Positions 38,019 through 47,597 are shown, counted from the first letter of the stretch. The stretch: DNA of 64,000 bases from Phenylobacterium sp. (GCF_016793225.1 NZ_JAEUMN010000186.1:1-64000); one strand, 5' to 3'. Made by a program: numbers and translations. Notes: generated from the sequence alone by a model not told the origin.

Positions 38019-39700
38019 CAGAATTCCTCCCAGTCCGCGTCGAACGAGGCTTCCACCGCGGCCGCGCCGACCGTGGCGTGCCGGCCCCTGGGCGGGAGCG
38101 ACTTGGCGAAGGCGGCGGCGCGGGCGCGGGCCTCTTCGATCCGGGGATTCCCGGCGACGGCCCGCGGCCGGCGCCGGGCAGGCGCCTCGGCGGCCTCGAC
38201 CCCTGAAGCCGCGCGAACCCGGAAGCGCCCGACGAGCTGGTTCAGCTGGAGGGCTTCCTGCGTCAGGCTGTGGCTGGCGGCCGTGGACTGCTCGACCATC
38301 GCGGCGTTCTGCTGGGTGGTCTGGTCCATCTCGTTGACGGCCGTGTTCACCTGCGAGAGCGCCGTGGCCTGCTCCTGGGCCGAGGCGCTGATCTCGCCCA
38401 TCAGGCCGTTGATCTCGGCCACGCGCTCCACGATCGCGGTAAGCGCCTCGCCGGTCTGGCCCACCAGCATGACGCCCGTCTTCACCTGCGAGGTGGAGGC
38501 CGAGATCAGCGACTTGATCTCCTTGGCCGCCTCGGCCGAGCGCTGGGCCAGCGCCCGCACCTCGGACGCGACCACCGCGAAGCCGCGCCCGGCGTCGCCG
38601 GCGCGCGCCGCCTCGACGCCCGCGTTCAGGGCCAGCAGGTTGGTCTGGAAGGCGATCTCGTCGATCACGCCGATGATCTGGCCGATCTGGCCTGCGGACT
38701 CCTCGATGGCGTCCATCGCCGCCACGGCCCGGCCCACGACCTCGCCACTGCGCTCGGCGTCCTCCTTCGCCGAGAGCACGACGGCGCCGGCGCGGGAGGA
38801 CCCCTCTGCGGTCTTGCGGACCGTCGCGGTGATCTGGTCGAGGGCGGCCGCCGTCTCCTCGAGGGTCGCGGCCTGCTGCTCGGTCCGGCGGGAGAGGTCG
38901 TCGGCGGCCTGGCTGATCTCGCCCGTTCCCGAGCGCATGGCGGCCGCGTTGGCGGAGATCTCCGAGAGGACGGACTCCAGGCTGTCGAGCGCCTGGTTGA
39001 AGTCCTCCTTCAGCTTCAGGTAGTCGCCCTGGAAGTCGGCCGAGATCCGCTTCGTCAGGTCGCCCGACGCCAGGTCGGCCAGCGCCGCGGCCGTGCATTC
39101 GACGACGCGCTTCTGCTCGGCTTCCGCCTCCAGGCGCTTCCGGTCGGCGTCCGCTCGGGCCTCCTCCAGGGTGTCCAGGTAGATCGAGATGGACAGGTCC
39201 ATGTCGAGCATGGCCGCCTTCATGATGGCGCTGAGCGAGCGGCTGAGCGCCTGCGCGTCCGGCCCGGCCGACCGGCCGCGGCCCCACCACGACTTGCCGT
39301 CCTGGGCGCCGCCGGCGCTGGCGAAGTGGCTCTGGATGATCCCGTCGATCAGGCCGTCCAGCACCATCGCGTAGCCGCCGATGTACCAGCGGGGCTCAAG
39401 CCCGATGCGGGCGTGGGTGAGGCCGATGCGGCGGACGTTGGCGACGTACTGGCCGTCGAATTGGCCCGACGCCATCCGACGCCAGTGCTCGGCCTGGGCG
39501 CTCTTGGCGCCGGAGATCTGCTGGGGCGTCGAGAAGAAGCGCGCCGTCGCGGGGAAGCGCCGGATCTGCGCGTAGAACCGTTCAAGGCTCTCGTCGATCG
39601 CCTTCTCGATGACGGGGCGGGACGCGACGAGCGACTCCCGCGCCTCGGCGTCCAGTTGGATGAACGACAGTCGTTCGTTCAAGCTGTTGTCGTCAGACAT
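38018..39700 (-). CDS. Globin-coupled methyl-accepting chemotaxis protein
   Basis: A 560-residue soluble receptor with no membrane segment. Residues about 10-165 are a sensor globin (HemAT-like), with proximal His96 in [20 protein letters not shown], so it likely binds heme and detects oxygen. A HAMP-like stretch (about 225-275, [14 protein letters not shown]) is followed by the signalling domain, whose hairpin tip reads [27 protein letters not shown]. The last five residues DWEEF fit the xWxxF tether of CheR/CheB. Start ATG 39700 with AGGGG upstream. First gene of the che operon. Confidence 0.9.
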   Translation of the reverse strand: MSDDNSLNERLSFIQLDAEARESLVASRPVIEKAIDESLERFYAQIRRFPATARFFSTPQQISGAKSAQAEHWRRMASGQFDGQYVANVRRIGLTHARIGLEPRWYIGGYAMVLDGLIDGIIQSHFASAGGAQDGKSWWGRGRSAGPDAQALSRSLSAIMKAAMLDMDLSISIYLDTLEEARADADRKRLEAEAEQKRVVECTAAALADLASGDLTKRISADFQGDYLKLKEDFNQALDSLESVLSEISANAAAMRSGTGEISQAADDLSRRTEQQAATLEETAAALDQITATVRKTAEGSSRAGAVVLSAKEDAERSGEVVGRAVAAMDAIEESAGQIGQIIGVIDEIAFQTNLLALNAGVEAARAGDAGRGFAVVASEVRALAQRSAEAAKEIKSLISASTSQVKTGVMLVGQTGEALTAIVERVAEINGLMGEISASAQEQATALSQVNTAVNEMDQTTQQNAAMVEQSTAASHSLTQEALQLNQLVGRFRVRAASGVEAAEAPARRRPRAVAGNPRIEEARARAAAFAKSLPPRGRHATVGAAAVEASFDADWEEF

Positions 39701-40199
39701 GTATCGGCCCCTGACTTTCCTGTTCGTCGGGACCGTTGTTCCACATCTGGATTTACTCGTGCTTTGCAATATTCCGAGCCAGATAACGTCTCGTATGGAG
39801 ATGTTTTCAGGCTGAAAACAATACTATGCTCGCCTTGATCTTGGGCTTAGCGCGCCTGGGACGTGGCGGTCGCGGAACGGCTGGTTCCTCGGCGCGCGGG
39901 CCGAGCTTCGCCTTGGCCTTGACCCCTCGGCCCCGGCGCCCATCTAGTCCTTCGAAGTCAGGTCCGGGCCCCTCTGGCGTGCGTGGCGGCGCGCGCGATG
40001 TCGGACTTTCCTCACGGCCCGCCTCCGGCGGGCTGGCGCGGACGCGGCGCCGATCGCGAGGAGCCTCGGGGTGGGACGTCCGACATTCGCCCGATCCATG
40101 CACTCGGTCCGGCCGAGCTTTGCGCGCGGCCTGGCGGCGCGCCCGCGGCGGGGCTGACGCGGCCGACCCACCCCAACCAGAACCCGATACGGAGGACGC
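39701..40199. other. 499-bp divergent intergenic region
   Basis: It separates the che operon from the symporter gene. Contents: an AT-rich 130-bp part next to the receptor gene with the 19-bp palindrome at 39802-39820; an inverted repeat of ATGTCGGAC (39998-40006) and GTCCGACAT (40078-40086); and a GCCCGCC/GGCGGGC hairpin (40017-40033). An open frame at 39826-40203 gives an Arg/Pro-rich translation and is judged spurious. Confidence 0.6.
39802..39820. promoter_or_regulatory. Perfect 19-bp palindrome upstream of che operon
   Basis: TGTTTTCAGGCTGAAAACA, symmetric about one central G. It lies 102 bp before the chemoreceptor start in one of the few AT-rich patches of the window. Likely the operator of an unlinked regulator; which one is not known. 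Confidence 0.5.
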
Positions 40200-41678
40200 A
40201 TGACGCAGGCGGGGCAGGCGGAGCCGCCGAAGCTCTCGGTCTGGACCAAGTTCGTCTACGGGCTGGGCTCAGCCTCGGAGATGGTCACCCTTGCCGCCAT
40301 CGGCGGCTACGCCATGTTCTTCTACAATCAGGTCGTGGGGCTGCCCGCCACCTTGGCCGGCCTTGCGATCACGGTCAGCCTGGTGCTGGACGGCATGGCC
40401 GAGCCGATCGTGGGCTCGCTGTCGGACCGGACGCGCAGCCGCTGGGGCCGCCGCCACCCCTTCATGTTCGTGGGCGTGATCCCGGTGGCGATCTGCGTCA
40501 TCGCCATCTTCAACCCGCCCAAGGACCTGCCGCACCTGTGGCTGTTCTTCTGGTTCGCGAGCTTCGTCGTCACCCTGCGTATCTTCATGGCGGTTTGCCA
40601 CGTGCCGCACATGGCGCTGGGGGGCGAGCTGGCGCACGGCTACACCGAGCGCAGCCAGGTGATGGCCTGGAACAACCTGCTGGGCATGATCGGCCGCGCC
40701 TCGACGTCCTTCATCGCGCTCAGCCTGTTCTTCCACGCCACCGAGGAGTATCCGCGCGGGCTCCTGAACCCCCACGCCTACACGCCCTTCGCCCTGGCCG
40801 TGGCGGCGGCCGGCCTGCTCATCCTGATGATCTCGGCCTGGTTCACCCGCGACCGCATCCCCTACCTGCCGAAACCGCCGCAGGACCTGCCGCCGTTCAG
40901 CCCCTTCGAGTTCTTCCGGGACATGAAGGGGGCCTTTTCCAACATCAACTACGTATGGCTGCTGGTCGGGTTCTTCTTCCTGTCGCTGATGCTCGGCATG
41001 CGCGAGGGGCTGAACCTCTACATCAACACCTTCTTCTGGGGCTTCACCTCGGAGCAGATCCGCTGGTTCGTGATCGGCACGCTCAGCGGGTTCTTCGTGG
41101 GCTTCTTCCTGACCCCACGGGTGCATGCGCGGTTCGACAAGAAGATCGCGGTGCTGGTGGCCGGCGCCTTCCTGGCCGTCACGCCGGCCGTCCCGCTCGT
41201 GCTGCAGCTCGCCGGCCTGATGCCCGCGCCCGACGACCCGAGCCTCCTGCCCCTCGTCATCGCCTTCGCCGGCGTCTCGGCCGCGGCGGGCAGCGTCATG
41301 AACATCTCGGTGATGTCGCAGCTGGCCGACATCGCCGACGAGAACGAGCTGCGCTACGGCTACCGCCAGGAGGGCGTCCTCTACTCGACGCGGTCGTTCT
41401 TCGCGAAGCTGGACACCGCGATCGGGCACCTCTTCGCGGGCATCGCGCTGGACCTCGTCGCGTTCCCGGAAAAGGCCACCCCCGGCCAGGTGCCCGAGGA
41501 GACGCTCCGCAGCCTCGCCATCGTCGACGGCCCGCTCGCCGCCGTTCCCGGGCTGATCGCCCTCCTCTTCTACGCTCGCTACAGGATCACGCGCGCCAGC
41601 TACGAGGCGACGCGCGCCAGGCTGCTCGAGGCCCGGGCCGCACGCGGCGGGCGGCTGGCCGCCGCGGCCGCCGACTAA
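40200..41678 (+). CDS. GPH-family (MFS) sugar:cation symporter
   Basis: A 492-residue inner-membrane carrier with about 12 helices. DGMAEPIVGSLSDRTRSRWGRRHPFMF contains the GPH-type loop 2-3 motif (D..SDRTRSRWGRR). Family members move glycosides, pentosides or hexuronides with H+ or Na+. GGAGG stands five bases before the ATG. No sugar enzyme is adjacent; the following genes are amidohydrolases, so the true substrate could differ. Confidence 0.85.
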   Translation: MTQAGQAEPPKLSVWTKFVYGLGSASEMVTLAAIGGYAMFFYNQVVGLPATLAGLAITVSLVLDGMAEPIVGSLSDRTRSRWGRRHPFMFVGVIPVAICVIAIFNPPKDLPHLWLFFWFASFVVTLRIFMAVCHVPHMALGGELAHGYTERSQVMAWNNLLGMIGRASTSFIALSLFFHATEEYPRGLLNPHAYTPFALAVAAAGLLILMISAWFTRDRIPYLPKPPQDLPPFSPFEFFRDMKGAFSNINYVWLLVGFFFLSLMLGMREGLNLYINTFFWGFTSEQIRWFVIGTLSGFFVGFFLTPRVHARFDKKIAVLVAGAFLAVTPAVPLVLQLAGLMPAPDDPSLLPLVIAFAGVSAAAGSVMNISVMSQLADIADENELRYGYRQEGVLYSTRSFFAKLDTAIGHLFAGIALDLVAFPEKATPGQVPEETLRSLAIVDGPLAAVPGLIALLFYARYRITRASYEATRARLLEARAARGGRLAAAAAD

Positions 41679-41705
41679 AGGCTGCGGAGCGCAGACCGCG
41701 CTGGA

Positions 41706-41726
41706 GTTCGGCGCCGGGCGCCCAAC
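41706..41726 (+). promoter_or_regulatory. Imperfect 21-bp inverted repeat after the symporter gene
   Basis: GTT-C-GGCGCC around a central G, mirrored by GGCGCC-C-AAC; ten base pairs with one mismatch. It lies 28 bp past the symporter stop and 119 bp before the amidohydrolase pair. Could be a terminator stem or an operator. Confidence 0.35.
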
Positions 41727-41844
41727 TTCGCGGCATAAGGCGCGCCCGGGGCGAAAGGATGAGCGCCCGCCGCCGCGCCGTCTTGCCAATACCCGATCCG
41801 GCTCGCCCTCCTCGCGCCGGGTCACGGGCCAACGGGGGGCTGGC

Positions 41845-43488
41845 GTGAGTGAAGCGAAGCGACGCGCGGATCGGGCCGCGCTGGGCGAGAGGGTCGCGCT
41901 GGCGCTGGCGGCCGTCCTCCTGCTGGCGGGCGCCGCCCACGCCGCGCCGCCTGCGATGCAGCTCAAGCAGGAGGGCTACGCGCTCATCGACGGCTCGGCC
42001 GAGCGGATCGGGCGGCTGGGCGACGCGATCTTCTCGTACGCCGAGATCGGCTTCCAGGAGACGAAGACGATCGCCCTCGTCACCCGCGAGCTGAAGGCCG
42101 CCGGCTTCGACGTGCAGACCGGCGTCGCCGGCATGCCCACCGCCTATGTGGCCCGCTACGGCTCGGGCTCGCCCGTGATCGGCCTGATGTCGGACTTCGA
42201 CGGCATCCCCGGCGCCTCGCAGAAGCCCGCCGCCCTGGTCCACGATCCCATCGCGCCCGGCGCGCCCGGTCACGGCGAGGGGCACAGCACCCACCAGCCG
42301 ACCCTCATCGCCGCCGCGATCGCCATCAAGACGCTGAAGGACCGCCACGGCCTGCCGGGCACGATCGTGGTCTACGGCGGCCCGGCCGAGGAGCTGCTGG
42401 GCAGCCGCGGCTACATGGTCAACGCGGGGCTCTTCAAGGGCGTGGACGCGATCATGGACGTCCACATCGGCTCCGAGCTCTCGACCAGCTACGGCCTGGG
42501 CAACCTCGCGATCATCTCGGCCCAGTGGACCTTCCATGGCCGGCAGGCCCACGCCGCCCGGGCCTGGGAGGGCCGCAGCGCGCTCGACTCCGTCGAGGTG
42601 ATGAACGCCGCCACCAACTACATGCGCGAGCACATCGATCCGCCCGCCCGCATCCACTACGTGATCCCGGAGGGCGGCAAGCAGCCCAATGTGGTCCCTG
42701 CTGAGGCGGCGGTCTGGTACTACTTCCGGCACACGACGGCCGACAATGTGTGGGGCCTGTTCGAGCGCGCCCGCGCGGCGGCCAAGGGCGCGGCGCTGGC
42801 CACCGGGACCACGGTGTCCGAGCGCATCCTGTCGGCCTCGTGGCCCTTCAACGGCAACAAGGCGCTCGCCGAACTGGTGCAGGGCAACATCGAGGCGGTG
42901 GGCATGCCGGCCTGGTCGGCGGACGACCAGGCGTTCGCCCGGGCCTACCAGGTCTCCATGGGCGCGAAGGTCACCGGCCTGCCCGACAAGGTCCGGGCGC
43001 TGCGCGAGACGCGCCAGATCTCGAGCTCGTCCGACGCCGGCGACGTGACCTGGCAGGCGCCGTACATCCGGCTCACCATCCCGGCCAAGCCCGAGGGCGA
43101 ACTGGCGGCGCACCACTGGTCGGCGGCCATCGCGCCGGCCACCCCGCTGGCGCACAAGGGCATGGCCGCCGCCTCGAAGGTGCTGGTGGCGAGCGCGGTC
43201 GACCTGATGACCGATCCGGCCAAGCTCGCCGGCATCAAGGCCGACTTCGCCGCGCAGCTCGCGCGCTACCCCGCCTGGAAGAGCCTGATCCCGCCCGACG
43301 CCGAACCGGCCACCTTCCTCAACGTGCAGGAGATGGCGCGCCATCGCGGGGCGCTGAAGCCCTTCGAATACGACCCGAACGGCAAGCCGAGCTACCTGGA
43401 GTTCCTGAAGATCAAGTACCCGCCGCCCATGCCGGACAGCGCCGTGGGCAAGGCCTCGAACGCCGTGGGAGGCCGCGATGGCGAATAG
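41845..43488 (+). CDS. Exported M20-type amidohydrolase (AbgB-like), copy 1
   Basis: A 547-residue metallo-amidohydrolase related to AbgB, which cleaves p-aminobenzoyl-glutamate. Metal-ligand regions: MSDFDGIPGASQ, GHGEGHSTHQ, GGPAEELLGSRG and VDAIMDVHIGS. A hydrophobic N-terminus (about 16-34, ending AHAA) suggests export. GTG start with a G-rich ribosome site. Overlaps the next gene by 11 bases; the two proteins are close relatives, so a tandem duplication is likely. Probably hydrolyses N-acyl amino acids or small amides. Confidence 0.88.
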   Translation: MSEAKRRADRAALGERVALALAAVLLLAGAAHAAPPAMQLKQEGYALIDGSAERIGRLGDAIFSYAEIGFQETKTIALVTRELKAAGFDVQTGVAGMPTAYVARYGSGSPVIGLMSDFDGIPGASQKPAALVHDPIAPGAPGHGEGHSTHQPTLIAAAIAIKTLKDRHGLPGTIVVYGGPAEELLGSRGYMVNAGLFKGVDAIMDVHIGSELSTSYGLGNLAIISAQWTFHGRQAHAARAWEGRSALDSVEVMNAATNYMREHIDPPARIHYVIPEGGKQPNVVPAEAAVWYYFRHTTADNVWGLFERARAAAKGAALATGTTVSERILSASWPFNGNKALAELVQGNIEAVGMPAWSADDQAFARAYQVSMGAKVTGLPDKVRALRETRQISSSSDAGDVTWQAPYIRLTIPAKPEGELAAHHWSAAIAPATPLAHKGMAAASKVLVASAVDLMTDPAKLAGIKADFAAQLARYPAWKSLIPPDAEPATFLNVQEMARHRGALKPFEYDPNGKPSYLEFLKIKYPPPMPDSAVGKASNAVGGRDGE

Positions 43489-45133
43489 GATCACCCTTCG
43501 CCTGGTGGCCGTGCTCGCCGGCCTGGCCGTTGCCGGCGCGGCGTCGGCCGAGCCGCGCGCCGACATCGCGCAGCTGAAGTCCGAAGCCTTCGCCGTGGTG
43601 GACGGCAAGGCCGACCGGCTCGGCCGGCTCAGCGACGCGATCTTCTCGTACTCCGAGATCGGCTTCCAGGAGACCAAGACCATCGCCCTGGTCACCCGGG
43701 AGCTGAAGGCGGCCGGGTTCGCCGTGGAAACGGGCGTGGCCGGCATGCCCACCGCCTATGTCGCCCGGTACGGCTCGGGCTCGCCGGTGATCGGCCTGAT
43801 GTCCGACTTCGACGGGGTGCCGGGGGCCTCGCAGAAGCCGACGGCGCTGGTCCACGATCCGATCGTCGAGGGCGCGCCCGGCCACGGCGAAGGCCACAAC
43901 ACCCACCAGCCGGCGCTGATCGGCGCCGCGCTCGCCATCAAGGCGGTCAAGGACCGCCACAAGCTGCCGGGGACGATCGTCGTCTACGGCGGGCCGGCCG
44001 AGGAGCTCCTCGCGAGCCGCGGCTACATGGTGAACGCCGGCCTGTTCAAGGGCGTGGACGCGCTCATGGACGTGCACGTCGGCAGCCAGTTCGGCGTCAG
44101 CTACGGCCTCAACAACTTCGGCAACGTCTCGGTCCAGTGGAGCTTCAAGGGCCTCCAGGCGCACGGCGCGCGGCCCTGGCAGGGCCGTTCGGCCCTGGAT
44201 GCCGTGGAGCTGATGGACGCCGGGATCAACTTCATGCGCGAGCACGGCTACGACCCGGCCGACGCGCGCATCCAGAACGTCATCCCCGACGGCGGCCGGC
44301 AGCCTAACGTCGTCCCGGGCGAGGCCACCAACTGGTACTACATCCGCGCCAAGTCGCCCGAGCTGGTCCAGTCGATCCTGGCGTGGATGCGCGACATCGG
44401 CAAAGGCGCGGCGCTGTCCACCCGCACCGAGGTGACCGAGCGGATCCTCTCCGGGTCGTGGCCCTACAACGGCAACAAGGCCCTGGCCGAGGTCGTCGAC
44501 CGCAACATCCAGCTCGTCGGCATGCCGAAGTGGTCCGCTGACGACGTGGCCTTCGCACGGGCGGTGCAGACCTCCATGGGCCAGCCGTTGACCGGACTTG
44601 CGACGGCGCCGACCCCGCTGCGGTCGGACGGCCAGGGCTCGTCCACATCGGACGCCGGCGACGTGTCGTGGCAGATGCCGCTGGCGCGCCTCTACATCCC
44701 GACCACGACGCCCGGCGCGCTTGCGGGCCACCACTGGTCGGCGGCGCTCGGTCCGGCGACGCCCATCGCCCACAAGGGGATCGCCGCGGGCGCGAAGGCG
44801 GTGGCGGCCACCGCGCTCGACCTGATGACCGACCCGGCGCTCCTGGAGGGCATCCGCAGCGACTTCGCGCGCCAGCTGGCCGCCTACCCGACGTGGAAGT
44901 CCTTCATCCCCGCCGAGGCGAAGCCGCCGACCTACCTCAACGTCGAGGAGATGTCGCGATACCGCGCCGCGCTCGCGCCCTACGAGTACGACCCCGACGG
45001 CAAGGCGACCTACCTGCAGTTCCTCAAGGTCGCCTACCCGCCGGCCATGCCGCAGAGCGCCGTCGGCCGCGCCTCGAACGCGCCGAAGACAACCTTCGAG
45101 AAGTCGTCCATCGACTGGGACTGGCGGAAATGA
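43478..45133 (+). CDS. Exported M20-type amidohydrolase (AbgB-like), copy 2
   Basis: A 551-residue paralogue of the preceding protein, nearly identical in the core (IFSYSEIGFQETKTIALVTRELKAAGF versus IFSYAEIGFQETK...). Same metal motifs: GHGEGHNTHQ, GGPAEELLASRG, VDALMDVHVGS. A clear signal peptide (1-24, ending ASA). Differs mainly in the lid region, where copy 2 has an insert near APTPLRSDGQGSSTSD, which may alter substrate choice. Stop overlaps the LysR start (ATGA). Confidence 0.88.
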   Translation: MANRITLRLVAVLAGLAVAGAASAEPRADIAQLKSEAFAVVDGKADRLGRLSDAIFSYSEIGFQETKTIALVTRELKAAGFAVETGVAGMPTAYVARYGSGSPVIGLMSDFDGVPGASQKPTALVHDPIVEGAPGHGEGHNTHQPALIGAALAIKAVKDRHKLPGTIVVYGGPAEELLASRGYMVNAGLFKGVDALMDVHVGSQFGVSYGLNNFGNVSVQWSFKGLQAHGARPWQGRSALDAVELMDAGINFMREHGYDPADARIQNVIPDGGRQPNVVPGEATNWYYIRAKSPELVQSILAWMRDIGKGAALSTRTEVTERILSGSWPYNGNKALAEVVDRNIQLVGMPKWSADDVAFARAVQTSMGQPLTGLATAPTPLRSDGQGSSTSDAGDVSWQMPLARLYIPTTTPGALAGHHWSAALGPATPIAHKGIAAGAKAVAATALDLMTDPALLEGIRSDFARQLAAYPTWKSFIPAEAKPPTYLNVEEMSRYRAALAPYEYDPDGKATYLQFLKVAYPPAMPQSAVGRASNAPKTTFEKSSIDWDWRK

Positions 45134-46155
45134 CCCTGCACCTCGGCAAGCTCTCCGAGCACGCCGAGGGCGTTCAGCTCGCCGAATCCGGCGCGGGCGG
45201 CGAGCGGGTCCGGGAGCCCGCCAGCGCGCGCGGCATCCCCCCGCTGGCGGCGATCCGCGCGTTCGAGGCGGTGGGCCGCCTCGGCGGCATCCGCAAGGCG
45301 GCCACCAGCCTGATGCTGGACCACTCGGTCGTGAGCCGGCACCTGCGCCAGCTCGAGGACTGGGTCGGCGTGGCGCTGTTCCAGCGGACGGGCGGCCAGG
45401 TGAACCTGACCGAGGCCGGGGCCCGCTACCACGGCCGCATCTCCGCGGCCCTGGCCGAGCTGGCGCTGGCGACCGCCGAGATCAGCGGCGGCGGCGAGGA
45501 GCGCAAGGTCCTGGTGTGGTGCGTTCCGGGATTCGCCGCCCAGTGGGTGTCGGACCGCCTGGCGATCTTCGAGAAGCTGAAGCCCGAGTTCAGCATCGAA
45601 CTGCGCCCGACCGACGTGAAGGCCAACCTGCTGACCCACGAGGCGGACGTGGACATCCGCTTCTACCTCGACGACTGGCCGCCCGACCCGGGCGGTCGCG
45701 GCCTGCAGTACGTCGAGCTGGCCCGGCCCCAGATCATGATCGTGGCCAGTCCCTCGGTGGCCGAGCAGTGGAAGGGCGCGACCGTCGACGAGCTGCGCCA
45801 GGCGCCGCTGCTCCACGAGGAGCACGACCAGCAGTGGCGGGCCTGGCTGGCCCTCAACAACGTCAGCAGCCTGCCCGAGGTGCTTCCCGGCCCCCTCCTC
45901 TGGCATGCGCACCTCGCCATCGCCGCCGCCCGCAACAGCCGCGGCCTGGCGCTCGCCAGCACCTTCCTGGTGGGCCATGACCTTGCCAACGGCAGCCTCG
46001 TCGAGGTGAGCCCTCCCGGCACCCGTCCGGTGGTGATCGGCGCCTACGCCTTCGTCACGCGCGAGGACCGCTGGTCGATGGACGGCATCCTCCAGTTCCG
46101 CCGCTTCCTCCAGGGCGAGGTGGCGCGGTTTGCGGCCGTGACCGCGCGCGGCTGA
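45130..46155 (+). CDS. LysR-family regulator (GcvA-type)
   Basis: A 341-residue regulator with an N-terminal tail of about 30 residues, then the winged helix (IPPLAAIRAFEAVGRLGGIRKAATSLMLDHSVVSRHLRQLE region) and a periplasmic-binding-like effector domain. ATG at 45130 overlaps the previous stop. It sits between the amidohydrolases and the aminotransferase-permease pair. Two identical palindromes (46177-46193, 48992-49008) are its candidate operators. Confidence 0.9.
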   Translation: MTLHLGKLSEHAEGVQLAESGAGGERVREPASARGIPPLAAIRAFEAVGRLGGIRKAATSLMLDHSVVSRHLRQLEDWVGVALFQRTGGQVNLTEAGARYHGRISAALAELALATAEISGGGEERKVLVWCVPGFAAQWVSDRLAIFEKLKPEFSIELRPTDVKANLLTHEADVDIRFYLDDWPPDPGGRGLQYVELARPQIMIVASPSVAEQWKGATVDELRQAPLLHEEHDQQWRAWLALNNVSSLPEVLPGPLLWHAHLAIAAARNSRGLALASTFLVGHDLANGSLVEVSPPGTRPVVIGAYAFVTREDRWSMDGILQFRRFLQGEVARFAAVTARG

Positions 46156-46176
46156 CCGTCCCTGCCTGTCCGGAGC

Positions 46177-46193
46177 GGTGCGCGCGGCGCACC
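46177..46193. promoter_or_regulatory. Candidate LysR box, copy 1
   Basis: GGTGCGC-GCG-GCGCACC, a perfect dyad with the T-N11-A geometry of LysR-type sites, 58 bp before the aminotransferase start. The same arms recur at 48992. A 12-bp direct repeat CTGTCCGGAGCG (46166-46177 and 46239-46250) also frames this leader. Confidence 0.55.
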
Positions 46194-46250
46194 ACCTGGG
46201 CGCTGATCGCACTTGCCCGCGGGCTCGGCGGGGGCGGACTGTCCGGAGCG

Positions 46251-47597
46251 ATGAACGCGCCCATCACAGCCGCCGCCGCACCCCAGTCCGCGCCCGCCCG
46301 GGACCTCTCCGCGTTCTGGATGCCGTTCACGGACAACCGCTACTTCAAGGCCCACCCGCGTCTGCTCGCGTCCGCGGACGGCATGTACTACCGCACGCCC
46401 GAGGGACGCGCCGTGCTGGACGCCACGTCCGGCCTCTGGTGCGTGAACGCCGGCCACAACCGGCGGCCCATCGTCGAGGCCATCCAGCGCCAGGCGGCGG
46501 TGATGGACTTCGCGCCCACCTTCCAGCTGGGACATCCCCTGCCCTTCGAGCTGGCCGAGCGGCTGAGCCGGCTGCTGCCGGCGGGCATGGACCGCATCTT
46601 CTTCACCAACTCGGGGTCGGAGTCGGCGGACACCGCTCTGAAGATGGCGCTGGCCTACCACCGCGCGCGGGGCGAGCCCGGCCGCCTGCGCCTGATCGGC
46701 CGGCAGCGCGGCTATCACGGGACCAACTTCGGGGGCACCTCGGTCGGCGGCATCGGCGGGAACCGCCGGGGCTTCGCCGCCCAGGTGTGGGGGGTCGACC
46801 ACCTCGGCCACACGCACGGCGCGGCGCCCGCCTTCAGCCGCGGGGTGACCGCCGTGAACACCGACCTCGCGGGCGAGCTGGAGGACCTGGTCGCCCTGCA
46901 CGGTCCCGAGACGATCGCCGCGGTGATGGTGGAGCCGGTCGCCGGCTCGACAGGCGTGCTCGTGCCGCCCGCCGGATACCTGCAACGCCTGCGGGAGATC
47001 ACACGAAAGCACGGCATCCTGCTGATCTTCGACGAGGTCATCACCGGCTTCGGCCGGCTGGGCGCGGCCACAGGCGCGGAGTTCTTCGGCGTCACGCCCG
47101 ACATCCTCACCCTGGCCAAGGGCCTGACCAACGGCGCGGCGCCCATGGGCGCGGTGGCGGCGAGCCGGGCGGTGCACGACGCCATCGTCGAGGGCGCGCC
47201 GCCGGGCATCGAGTTCTTCCACGGCTACACCTACTCGGGGCACCCGCTTTCGTCCGCGGCGGGTCTCGCCTGCCTGCAGCTGTACGCGGACGAGGGCCTC
47301 TTCGGCCGCGCGGCCGCCCTGGCGCCGCTCTGGGAGGCGGCCGCGCACAGCCTCGCCGACGCGCGCCACGTGATCGACGTCCGCAACCTCGGCCTGGTGG
47401 CCGGCATAGAGCTCGAGCCCCGCCCGGGCGCCCCGGGCGCACGTGCGATGGACGCGTTCCGGCGCTGCTTCGACGACGGTCTGCTCATCCGTGTGACCGG
47501 CGACATCATCGCGCTGTCGCCGCCGCTGATCGTCGAGGAGGCGCAGATCCACGAGATGTTCGGCCGTCTCGGCCAGATCCTGAAGGACGTCGAATGA
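46251..47597 (+). CDS. Omega-amino acid:pyruvate aminotransferase
   Basis: A 448-residue class III aminotransferase close to beta-alanine:pyruvate enzymes: SAFWMPFTDNRYFKAHPR at the start, TNSGSESADTALKMA, Asp261 in LIFDEVITGFGRLG and PLP Lys290 in LTLAKGLTNGAAPMGAV. Passes the amino group of beta-alanine or other omega-amines to pyruvate, making alanine. The alanine dehydrogenase gene further on would recycle it. Stop overlaps the permease start (ATGA). Confidence 0.9.
   Translation: MNAPITAAAAPQSAPARDLSAFWMPFTDNRYFKAHPRLLASADGMYYRTPEGRAVLDATSGLWCVNAGHNRRPIVEAIQRQAAVMDFAPTFQLGHPLPFELAERLSRLLPAGMDRIFFTNSGSESADTALKMALAYHRARGEPGRLRLIGRQRGYHGTNFGGTSVGGIGGNRRGFAAQVWGVDHLGHTHGAAPAFSRGVTAVNTDLAGELEDLVALHGPETIAAVMVEPVAGSTGVLVPPAGYLQRLREITRKHGILLIFDEVITGFGRLGAATGAEFFGVTPDILTLAKGLTNGAAPMGAVAASRAVHDAIVEGAPPGIEFFHGYTYSGHPLSSAAGLACLQLYADEGLFGRAAALAPLWEAAAHSLADARHVIDVRNLGLVAGIELEPRPGAPGARAMDAFRRCFDDGLLIRVTGDIIALSPPLIVEEAQIHEMFGRLGQILKDVE

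Noticed and set aside
39763..39782. Sigma-54-like promoter TGGCTCG...TTGCA upstream of the chemoreceptor (minus strand)
   Set aside because: The spacing between GG and GC is 11 rather than the nearly invariant 10, so it is probably chance.
39826..40203. 125-codon open frame upstream of the symporter
   Set aside because: Arg/Pro/Gly-rich translation without family resemblance; it overlaps the symporter start and covers palindromes. A spurious frame.
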